Below, in pieces: positions 8,199 to 15,071 of a DNA stretch of 18,043 nt. The position numbers and the translations under genes are program-made. Each line of letters starts with the position of its first letter. Positions within the stretch are counted from its first letter, which is position 1. Under the pieces are notes generated by a model, which saw only the letters and a program-made list of their open reading frames with translations, was not told where the DNA came from and made no database searches. This DNA comes from an uncultured Clostridia bacterium (GTDB lineage: Bacteria; Bacillota; Clostridia; TANB77; CAG-508): positions 1 to 18,043 of the forward strand of contig CAKPHJ010000025.1 of the NCBI GenBank assembly GCA_934157205.1, in the 5' to 3' direction.

Positions 8199-8226
8199 TA
8201 TACAAAAAACAAAAAAAGAGTATAAT
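8199..8226 (+). promoter_or_regulatory. Candidate promoter for the M16 peptidase pair
   Basis: TATAAT (8221-8226) is a perfect -10 element. The best -35 is a weak TATACA (8199-8204) at 16 bases. A strong terminator upstream means the ymfF/ymfH pair needs its own promoter here, which supports the call despite the weak -35. Confidence 0.5.
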
Positions 8227-8242
8227 AATTATATTAATAAAA

Positions 8243-8271
8243 AGGTTTATAGGCAAATCCTAAAAAAACCT
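8243..8271 (+). other. Imperfect 5'-UTR hairpin upstream of ymfF
   Basis: AGGTTT (8243-8248) can pair with AAACCT (8266-8271), and TAGG (8250-8253) with CCTA (8259-8262), leaving a small asymmetric internal loop and a 5-base apical loop. It would sit about 10 bases from the 5' end of a transcript from the -10 at 8221. No T tract follows, so it is not a terminator. It may stabilise the mRNA; no known riboswitch family is recognised. Confidence 0.4.
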
Positions 8272-8300
8272 AAATATATTTATAAAGGTTGTGAATAAAT

Positions 8301-9596
8301 ATGCAATATAAAGAATACGAAATAAAAAAAGGAATAAAAGTACACACAATAAAAACAGAAAAATTTAAAACAAATATTGTATCAGCATTTCTTACAACAG
8401 AATTAAATAAAGAAAATGTTACAAAAAATGCAGTAATATCATCAATACTTAGAAGAGGAAGTATGGAATTAAAAACACAAGAAGAAATAAATAAAAAAAT
8501 GGAAGAAATGTATGGAGCAAGTTTTGACTGTGGTTTAGATAAAACAGGAGATAATCAAATAATAAAATTTTATATAGAAACAGTAAATGATAAATATCTT
8601 CCAGAAAAAAGCGAAAATATTTTAAAAAATTCAATAGAATGTTTATTAAATATAATATTTAATCCATATATAGAAAATAAAAAATTTAAAGAAGAATATT
8701 TAGAACAAGAAAAAAATAATATAAAACATCTAATAGAAGGCAAAATTGACAATAAAAGAGCATATGCATTAGAACGTTGTATAGAAGAAGTGTATAAAAA
8801 TAAGCCTTATGGATTATATAAATTTGGTTATTTAGAAGATTTAGAAAAAATAAACAGCCAAAACTTATATGAATATTATAAAAATTTAATAAATAATTGT
8901 AAAATAGATATATTTATTTCTGGAAATATAGAAGAAGATATTATAGAATTTATAAAAAATAACAGTAATATCAAGACATTGAATGAAAGAGAACCTAAAT
9001 ATATAAAACCAAATTATATAAATAAAAAATTACCAGAATCTGAAAATGTTGTAATCGAGAAAAAAGATGTAACACAAGGAAAATTAATACTTGGATTAGA
9101 CGTAAACATAAAAAATACAAATTCAAGATATGCAGTATTAATGTATAATAGTTTATTAGGAGGAACACCAAATTCAAAAATGTTCCAAAATGTTAGAGAA
9201 AAATCACACCTAGCATATGTAGCAAGTTCAAGTTACATGAGATATAAAAGCAACATATTTATAATATGTGGAATAGATATAGAAAACTATGAAAAAACAT
9301 TAAAACTTATAAAAGAACAAATTGAAGAAATGGAACAAGGAAAATTTACTGATGAAGATATAAAAGATGCTAAAAAAGGCATTATTGCTTCAATAAAAAC
9401 AATAGATGATGAACAAGATACTGGAATTGCATATTATTTTGGACAAGATTTATCAGAAGAATATTACACAACTGAAGAATATATTTCAAATATAGAAAAA
9501 ATAGAGAAAAAAGATATAATAGAAATTGCAAAAAATGTAAAAATAAATACAATTTATTTTCTAACAAATAATAAACCATCATCTTGTGAAAACTAA
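8301..9596 (+). CDS. ymfF: M16-family peptidase-like protein, non-catalytic partner (YmfF type)
   Basis: This 431-residue protein has the two-lobed M16 (pitrilysin/processing peptidase) fold pattern. An N-terminal half contains SSILRRGSMELKTQEEINKKMEEMYGASFD (about 47-76), and a C-terminal half contains SLLGGTPNSKMFQNVREKSHLAY (about 284-306). Where active M16 enzymes carry HxxEH there is no such motif, so it is probably the inactive half of a heterodimer with the next gene. Databases name this family 'EF-P 5-aminopentanol modification-associated protein YfmF', corresponding to Bacillus ymfF; that role is indirect. The start at 8301 is supported by AAAGGTTGTGA (8284-8294), which fits the anti-Shine-Dalgarno over 9 of 11 positions. 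The stop is 30 bases before the next start, so the two are very likely translated from one mRNA. Confidence 0.82.
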   Translation: MQYKEYEIKKGIKVHTIKTEKFKTNIVSAFLTTELNKENVTKNAVISSILRRGSMELKTQEEINKKMEEMYGASFDCGLDKTGDNQIIKFYIETVNDKYLPEKSENILKNSIECLLNIIFNPYIENKKFKEEYLEQEKNNIKHLIEGKIDNKRAYALERCIEEVYKNKPYGLYKFGYLEDLEKINSQNLYEYYKNLINNCKIDIFISGNIEEDIIEFIKNNSNIKTLNEREPKYIKPNYINKKLPESENVVIEKKDVTQGKLILGLDVNIKNTNSRYAVLMYNSLLGGTPNSKMFQNVREKSHLAYVASSSYMRYKSNIFIICGIDIENYEKTLKLIKEQIEEMEQGKFTDEDIKDAKKGIIASIKTIDDEQDTGIAYYFGQDLSEEYYTTEEYISNIEKIEKKDIIEIAKNVKINTIYFLTNNKPSSCEN

Positions 9597-9626
9597 CTAA
9601 AAATTAGAATGAAAGAGGTTTTTAAA

Positions 9627-10907
9627 ATGCAAATTATTGATAATTTAAAAGTTAAAGAAAAATTATATATAGAAAAACTTGAAAATGGACTAACAGTAAT
9701 GGTTATACCAAAAAAAGATATTCAAAAAAAATATATGATATGGGGAACAAATTATGGTTCAAATGAAAGTACATTTATTGTACCAGGAGAAGAAAAAGAA
9801 ACAAAAGTGCCAAATGGTGTTGCACATTTTTTAGAACATAAATTATTTGAACAAGAAAATGGAACCAATAGTTTAGATGTATTAACAGCATTAGGAGTAG
9901 ACGCAAACGCATATACTACAAATGATCATACAGCATATTTATTTGAATGTACAGATAATTTTTATGAAGCAATGGATGAACTAATGGATTATGTTCAACA
10001 TCCATATTTTACAGATGAGAATGTCGAAAAAGAAAAGGGAATAATAGGTCAAGAAATAATGATGTATGATGACTATCCAGAATGGAAAGTTTATCTAAAT
10101 TCAATGAAAGCAATGTACCATGAAAATCCTGTAAAAATAGACATTGTTGGAACACAAGAAAGTATAAGCAAAATAAATAAAGAAATTTTATATAAATGTT
10201 ACAATACATTTTACAATCCATCTAATATGGCTATGGTAATATGTGGTGACTTTGAACCAGAAAAATTAATAGAAGAAGTAAAGAAAAGATTAGTAAAAGT
10301 ACAACCAAAAGGAGAAATAAAAAGAATATATCCAAATGAACCAACAACTATAGTAAAAGAAAAAATAGAAGAAAACTTAGAAGTAAGTATGCCTTTATAT
10401 GCAATAGGAATAAAAGATATAATAAACCCTAATAGTGTTAAAACAGAAATGATAAAAAGACATATAGCAATAGAAATATTATTAAATATTTTAATAGGAA
10501 AAAGTTCTAGTTTATATAGAGAATTATATAATAATGGAATAATATTTGGACAACCAGGATTAGACTATGAATTTACAAAAATTTATGCACATATTATAGT
10601 AGCTGGTCAAGCTACAAACCCAGAACTAGTTTATGAAAAATTTAAAGCAGAAGTAGAAAAAAATAAAAACAATGGTATAAATAAAGAAGATTTTGAAAGA
10701 ACCAAAAAAATGATATATGGAAGCTATATAAAAGAATATAATGAACCAGCAGACATTTCAAGAATGTTTTTAGCAGATTATTTTAAAGGAATAAATAGTT
10801 TTGACTATTTAGAAGAAATAGGAAGTATAACAAAAGAATATGTAGAACAAATATTAAAAGAAGTTTTTGAAGAAAAAAGAATGGTACTTTCAGTAGTAAA
10901 ATCGTAA
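9627..10907 (+). CDS. ymfH: M16-family zinc metallopeptidase (YmfH type)
   Basis: This 426-residue protein is the catalytic half of the M16 pair. The inverted zinc motif HFLEH is at residues 67-71 (H67, E70, H71), and the third ligand is probably E143 in GIIGQEIMMYDD. The early EKLENGLTVMVIPKK and the mid-protein YNTFYNPSNMAMVICGDF are standard M16 landmarks, and SSLYRELYNNGII lies in the second lobe. An ATG at 9609 is in frame, but the ribosome binding site AAAGAGG (9612-9618) lies downstream of it and 8 bases before the ATG at 9627, so 9627 is chosen. No signal peptide is seen, so it should act in the cytoplasm. The family is named for association with EF-P aminopentanol modification (YfmH/YmfH); the substrate here is unknown. 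Confidence 0.85.
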   Translation: MQIIDNLKVKEKLYIEKLENGLTVMVIPKKDIQKKYMIWGTNYGSNESTFIVPGEEKETKVPNGVAHFLEHKLFEQENGTNSLDVLTALGVDANAYTTNDHTAYLFECTDNFYEAMDELMDYVQHPYFTDENVEKEKGIIGQEIMMYDDYPEWKVYLNSMKAMYHENPVKIDIVGTQESISKINKEILYKCYNTFYNPSNMAMVICGDFEPEKLIEEVKKRLVKVQPKGEIKRIYPNEPTTIVKEKIEENLEVSMPLYAIGIKDIINPNSVKTEMIKRHIAIEILLNILIGKSSSLYRELYNNGIIFGQPGLDYEFTKIYAHIIVAGQATNPELVYEKFKAEVEKNKNNGINKEDFERTKKMIYGSYIKEYNEPADISRMFLADYFKGINSFDYLEEIGSITKEYVEQILKEVFEEKRMVLSVVKS

Positions 10908-10938
10908 ATTTTGTAGGATAAAGAAGAAAATTGTTTAG

Positions 10939-10969
10939 GAGCAATCTTTATAAAAAATAGAGATTGCTC
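10939..10969 (+). terminator. Hairpin after ymfH, weak terminator
   Basis: GAGCAATCT (10939-10947) pairs perfectly with AGATTGCTC (10961-10969) around a 13-base loop, 31 bases after the ymfH stop. The following bases (TTAAATTATAAATT) are only partly T-rich, so termination may be incomplete. Confidence 0.6.
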
Positions 10970-10981
10970 TTAAATTATAAA

Positions 10982-11021
10982 TTGTCGAAAAAAGTAAAAA
11001 AATGTCGTACGAAAAACGACA
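10982..11021. promoter_or_regulatory. Cluster of Spo0A-box-like sites
   Basis: Three heptamers resemble the Spo0A (0A) box TGTCGAA within 40 bases: an exact TGTCGAA (10983-10989, within TTGTCGAAA), TGTCGTA (11003-11009), and TGTCGTT on the minus strand (11015-11021). The latter two also form an inverted repeat, TGTCGT and ACGACA, 7 bases apart. The cluster lies about 90-130 bases upstream of a Spo0E-like gene, a negative regulator of Spo0A phosphorylation. The motif matches are seen; binding is inferred. Confidence 0.55.
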
Positions 11022-11045
11022 AAAACCATTGAAAATACTTGACTT

Positions 11046-11074
11046 CAGACAAAAAATATGCTAACTTATATATA
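11046..11074 (+). promoter_or_regulatory. Candidate promoter for the Spo0E-like gene
   Basis: CAGACA (11046-11051) and TATATA (11069-11074) are 17 bases apart, downstream of the Spo0A-box-like cluster. A better -35 hexamer, TTGACT (11039-11044), has no well-spaced -10 element, so the assignment is tentative. Confidence 0.45.
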
Positions 11075-11109
11075 AGGGGAAAATAAAAAAAGAAAAAGGA
11101 GAGATGAGT

Positions 11110-11277
11110 ATGTTAAATGATGAAATTTGTAAATTAAGAAACAAATTAAACGAAAGCATTGAACGCGGAGATGACTATAGCATAACTTATAAGTTAAGTA
11201 TAGAATTAGACGAACTAATAGCTCAATACTATAAAAGCTCATCAGAAAATAAAAAAGTAGTTGTTTCTGAAGTATAA
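11110..11277 (+). CDS. Spo0E-like aspartyl-phosphate phosphatase
   Basis: This 55-residue protein belongs to the Spo0E family, whose members form two antiparallel helices and dephosphorylate Spo0A~P, delaying sporulation. Helix one is LNDEICKLRNKLNESIERG. Helix two carries the family signature S-x2-L-D-x-L-I-x2-Y as LSIELDELIAQYY, which includes the aspartate used for catalysis in this family (D in ELDEL). A Ser/Lys-rich tail of about 13 residues follows. GGAG at 11098-11101 is 8 bases before the ATG at 11110 but only 2 bases before the alternative ATG at 11104, so 11110 is preferred. The gene is a single unit between a weak hairpin and a strong terminator, with Spo0A-box-like sequences upstream. 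Which histidine-kinase or Spo0A pathway it affects is inference. Confidence 0.83.
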   Translation: MLNDEICKLRNKLNESIERGDDYSITYKLSIELDELIAQYYKSSSENKKVVVSEV

Positions 11278-11316
11278 AAAAAACCTTAAAAACAGTTAAG
11301 TTTAAGGTTTTTTTTT
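11278..11316 (+). terminator. Rho-independent terminator of the Spo0E-like gene
   Basis: AAACCTTAAA (11281-11290) pairs perfectly with TTTAAGGTTT (11301-11310) around a 10-base loop. The T run continues to 11316, and the A run from 11278 can pair with it. It lies directly after the stop codon. Confidence 0.9.
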
Positions 11317-11326
11317 ATACTATTTA

Positions 11327-11355
11327 TTGCATTTTATCAAAAAAAATTATATAAT
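11327..11355 (+). promoter_or_regulatory. Sigma-A-type promoter for the SNF2 helicase gene
   Basis: TTGCAT (11327-11332) and TATAAT (11350-11355) are separated by 17 bases, giving a leader of about 27 bases before the helicase start. Confidence 0.75.
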
Positions 11356-11388
11356 TATAAACCGAGAAAAATAAGAAGGGAAAAGAAA

Positions 11389-14300
11389 ATGCTAGTTAAT
11401 CAAAATATAATAAATAGCCTAATAAAAGATGCAGGAGCAACAAGATATGAAAAAGCAAAAAAATATGAAGAACAAGGAAAAGTCGAATTAACAAATATAG
11501 AATATGATAATCCTAACAACTTTGAAATAAGTGCAATAGTAATTGGAACAGAAAAATATAAAACATATATAGAAATAAAAAATGCAGAAATTGAAAACAT
11601 TACATGTACATGCCCAGACTATGAAAAAAATTATGGTGTTTGTAAACACACATTAGCAACAATATTAAAATTTTCAAAAGAAGAAAAAAGAAAAAAATTA
11701 GAAGATTATATAGAAAAAGAAAACAATGCAAACAAAATAATAAATAAAAATGAGAAACAAGATCAATATAGTATATTTAAGCAAATAGTAAATGCTTTTT
11801 ATACAGAAGAAATGGAATCAATAGATACAGAAGAAATAGTAATAAAAAACAAAGGCACAATAAAACTAGAACCTAAAATTTTATATGACAAATTTGTAGG
11901 AGACATGAAAGTAGAATTTAGAATAGGCAATAAAAAAATGTACAAAATAAAAAACTTGTCAGAATTTTATACAAGAATGCAACAAAAGGAATTTTATAGA
12001 TATGGAGAAAAACTACAATTTGTGCATGTAAAAGAAATGTTTGAAGAACAAAGCCAACCACTATTAGAATTTTTATTAAAACATGCAGAAATAATAAAAT
12101 ATGCAAATTCAAATTTTAATAGTAACTACAGATATTATGGAAAAGTTTTGAGTGATTCTAACATTATGCTAGGAAATAGTGGAATTGACGAAATATTTGA
12201 AATTTTAAAAAACAAAGAAGTAGAATTTCAAAAAGATTATAATAAATTAAAAGTTAAATTCACAGAAGAACAGCCAAATTTTGAATTTGTACTAGAAAAA
12301 TTAAATGAAGAACAATATATAATTAAATCTAATATAGATATATTTAATATTACAATTATAAATGGTAAAAACAACAAATATGTTTTATTTGAAAATAAAT
12401 TATATAAATGTACAAAAGAAACCGAAGAATCAAGTTTAAAATTACTAGAACTATTTAGAAAAAATTATTTAACACAAATAAAATTAGGCGAAAAAGAATT
12501 GCAACAAGTATTTTCGATAATATTACCAAAAGTAAAAAATGCCATAAATATAGAAAAAATAGAAGAAAGCAAAATAGAAAAATACAAGCCAAAAGAACTT
12601 GGAGTTAAAGTTTATTTAGACTTTGATGAAAGAGATTTTCTTATAGCAGATGTTAAATTTTGTTATGATTCAATTGAATTTAACCCAATTGAATCAAAAA
12701 AACAAGAATTAAAAATTGCAAGAAATGTTATAGCTGAAACACATGCTTTAAATGCATTTAGAAAAACAGGTTTTATGTTAGACATAAAAAATTCAAGATT
12801 TATATTAACAGACAATGACAAAATATACGAATTTTTAACAGAAGATATAAATTATTATATGCAAAAATTTGAGGTTCTTGTAACAGAAAAATTTAAAACA
12901 AAGCAAATAAAACAGTCTAAAATAGGAAGCATAGGAGTAAAAGTAGAAAATAATTTATTAACAATAGATATAAACCAATTAAACATAGATACAAAAGAAC
13001 TTCAAAAAATAATGGAAAAATATGAACTTAAAAAGAAATATCATAGGCTAAAAGACGGAAGTTTTATAAATTTAGAAGATAATAAAGAAATTGAATTTTT
13101 AGATAAGCTTGTAACTGGAACAGACATAAAATATGAAGAAATAGAAAATGGTAAAATAAATTTACCAGTGCAAAGAAGTTTATATTTAAATCAGCTTCTT
13201 CAAGGAATTGAAGGTACAGAAATTATAAAAAATTCAGAATATAAAGAAATTGTAAATAATTTAAATAAACAAACAGATGCAGATATACAAGTACCTGAAA
13301 ATTTAAATTCTACCCTAAGATATTATCAAAAAACAGGATTTAAATGGTTAAAAGTTTTAGATAAATATAAATTTGGTGGAATATTAGCAGATGACATGGG
13401 TTTGGGAAAAACAATACAAATGTTATCTTTAATTGTTGACTATATTGAAAACGATGAAAATGAAACAGATAAAAGAGCAAGCTTAGTTGTTTCTCCAAGT
13501 TCACTAACTCTAAATTGGCAAAGTGAAGTAAAAAAATTCGCAAAAGAACTAAAAACTTTAGTAATAAAAGGCACATTAGAAGAAAGAAAACAGCTTATAT
13601 CAAAAATTCAAAACTATGATATAATAATTACATCATATGACTTACTAAAAAGAGATATAGACTTATATAAACAAAAAAATTATCAGTTTAGATTTGTAAT
13701 AGCTGATGAAGCTCAATATTTAAAAAATAGTAATACACAAAACGCAAAATCAATAAAAAATATAAAAGCAGACACAAGATATGCTTTAACAGGAACACCA
13801 ATAGAAAATTCTTTATCAGAATTATGGTCTATTTTTGACTATATAATGCCTGGATATTTATTTTCATATAAAAAATTCAAATCACTATTTGAAGTGCCAA
13901 TTATAAAAGATAATAATCAAAAGGCAATGAAAAAACTAAAAATGTTAATAGCTCCATTTGTTTTAAGAAGAAACAAAAAAGAAGTATTAACAGAGCTTCC
14001 AGAAAAAACAATAACAGTTTTAAACAATGAAATGGGAAATGAACAAAGAAATATTTATTTAAATTATTTAGCACAGGCAAAACAAGAATTAGCAGATGAA
14101 ATACAAATAAATGGATATGAAAAAAGTCAAATTCAAATACTTGCAGCATTAACAAGATTAAGACAAATTTGTTGCCATCCAAGTTTATTTATAGAAGGAT
14201 ATAAAGAAGGTAGTAGTAAATTAGAACAATGTATTGAAGTAATAGAAGAAGCGGTAAAGTCTGGCCACAAAATTTTATTATTTTCAGGATATACATCAAT

Positions 14301-14724
14301 GTTTAGTTTCATAGAAGAAGAACTAAAAAAACGTGAAATAAAATATTTTAAATTAATTGGAAGTACCAAAGTAGACGAAAGAATTAAACTTGTAGATGAA
14401 TTTAATGAAAATCCAGAAATCAAAGTATTTCTAATTTCACTAAAAGCAGGAGGTACAGGGCTTAACTTAACAGGAGCAGATATGGTTATACACTATGATC
14501 CATGGTGGAATTTATCTACAGAAAATCAAGCAACAGATAGAGCATATAGAATTGGACAAAAAAATAATGTTCAAGTATATAAATTAATTACAAAAAATTC
14601 AATAGAAGAAAAAATATACGATTTACAACAAAAAAAAGCAGGGCTTGCAGATACAATGCTAAGTAATAAAACATCATTTATAAATAAATTATCAAAAGAT
14701 GAAATTATGAATTTATTTGCATAG
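11389..14724 (+). CDS. SWIM zinc-finger SNF2-family helicase/ATPase
   Basis: This 1111-residue protein is a bacterial Snf2-like dsDNA translocase. The N-terminal SWIM zinc finger is C73-x-C75-x9-C85-x-H87. A long variable region of about 130-560 corresponds to the SNF2-associated domain found in bacterial members. The RecA lobe 1 shows Walker A DDMGLGKT (668-675) and motif II DEAQ (773-776), with ALTGTPIENSLSELWSIFD as motif III. Lobe 2 shows LISLKAGGTGLNLTGAD and motif VI DRAYRIGQ (1050-1057), the Snf2 arginine-finger motif. Length and order are typical of the clostridial 'DEAD/DEAH box helicase' SWIM family. The ATG follows AAGAAGGG at about 11373-11380. It is a single gene with its own promoter and no methylase, nuclease or other defence partner beside it. 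Its physiological role is not established; DNA repair or recombination is a family-level guess. Confidence 0.93.
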   Translation: MLVNQNIINSLIKDAGATRYEKAKKYEEQGKVELTNIEYDNPNNFEISAIVIGTEKYKTYIEIKNAEIENITCTCPDYEKNYGVCKHTLATILKFSKEEKRKKLEDYIEKENNANKIINKNEKQDQYSIFKQIVNAFYTEEMESIDTEEIVIKNKGTIKLEPKILYDKFVGDMKVEFRIGNKKMYKIKNLSEFYTRMQQKEFYRYGEKLQFVHVKEMFEEQSQPLLEFLLKHAEIIKYANSNFNSNYRYYGKVLSDSNIMLGNSGIDEIFEILKNKEVEFQKDYNKLKVKFTEEQPNFEFVLEKLNEEQYIIKSNIDIFNITIINGKNNKYVLFENKLYKCTKETEESSLKLLELFRKNYLTQIKLGEKELQQVFSIILPKVKNAINIEKIEESKIEKYKPKELGVKVYLDFDERDFLIADVKFCYDSIEFNPIESKKQELKIARNVIAETHALNAFRKTGFMLDIKNSRFILTDNDKIYEFLTEDINYYMQKFEVLVTEKFKTKQIKQSKIGSIGVKVENNLLTIDINQLNIDTKELQKIMEKYELKKKYHRLKDGSFINLEDNKEIEFLDKLVTGTDIKYEEIENGKINLPVQRSLYLNQLLQGIEGTEIIKNSEYKEIVNNLNKQTDADIQVPENLNSTLRYYQKTGFKWLKVLDKYKFGGILADDMGLGKTIQMLSLIVDYIENDENETDKRASLVVSPSSLTLNWQSEVKKFAKELKTLVIKGTLEERKQLISKIQNYDIIITSYDLLKRDIDLYKQKNYQFRFVIADEAQYLKNSNTQNAKSIKNIKADTRYALTGTPIENSLSELWSIFDYIMPGYLFSYKKFKSLFEVPIIKDNNQKAMKKLKMLIAPFVLRRNKKEVLTELPEKTITVLNNEMGNEQRNIYLNYLAQAKQELADEIQINGYEKSQIQILAALTRLRQICCHPSLFIEGYKEGSSKLEQCIEVIEEAVKSGHKILLFSGYTSMFSFIEEELKKREIKYFKLIGSTKVDERIKLVDEFNENPEIKVFLISLKAGGTGLNLTGADMVIHYDPWWNLSTENQATDRAYRIGQKNNVQVYKLITKNSIEEKIYDLQQKKAGLADTMLSNKTSFINKLSKDEIMNLFA

Positions 14725-14730
14725 AATAAC

Positions 14731-14776
14731 TAATAATATAAAAATATTTAAATAATAATGTTTTCTTATATTATTA
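14731..14776. repeat. A/T-only inverted repeat after the SNF2 gene
   Basis: TAATAATATAA (14731-14741) is the exact reverse complement of TTATATTATTA (14766-14776), with a 24-base loop. It is followed by an A/T-rich stretch containing TTTTTA. It may act as a weak transcription end for the helicase gene, but in DNA this A/T-rich an 11-bp match could be chance. Confidence 0.35.
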
Positions 14777-14812
14777 TATTAATTTTTACTAAAATATTAT
14801 CATATAACAAAA

Positions 14813-15056
14813 ATAGAAAGAAAAATCAATGAAAAAATTAAAATAAAATAGAAAGAAAAACCAATGAAAAAATTAAAATAAAATATAAAGAAGAATTAAT
14901 TGAAAAATAAAATAAAATGTGAAATTAAAATAAAATAGAAAGAAAAATCAATGAAAAAATTAAAATAAAATATAAAGAAGAATTAATTGAAAAACAAAAT
15001 AAAATGTGAAATTAAAATAAAATAGAAAAAAATTAATGAAAAATTTAAATCAAATA
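14813..15056. repeat. A/T-rich tandem repeat array upstream of trmFO
   Basis: The core is two head-to-tail copies of an 87-base unit (14848-14934 and 14935-15021) that differ at only two positions by eye. Each unit divides into three related blocks of 35, 34 and 18 bases, all ending in a shared AATAAA-type edge. An extra 35-base block precedes them (14813-14847), and a decayed copy follows (15022 to about 15056). There are no unique spacers, so it is not CRISPR. It fills the non-coding gap of about 350 bases between the helicase and trmFO genes and runs almost to the trmFO ribosome binding site. No convincing promoter is seen inside it. Confidence 0.9.
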
Positions 15057-15071
15057 AAAGGAGGAATTTTT

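Noticed and set aside
9609..9626. Earlier ATG for ymfH
   Set aside because: The purine-rich binding site AAAGAGG lies downstream of this ATG, so the ATG at 9627 is better supported.
14813..15056. CRISPR array
   Set aside because: The repeats are contiguous tandem units without unique spacers, are not palindromic, and have no cas genes nearby.
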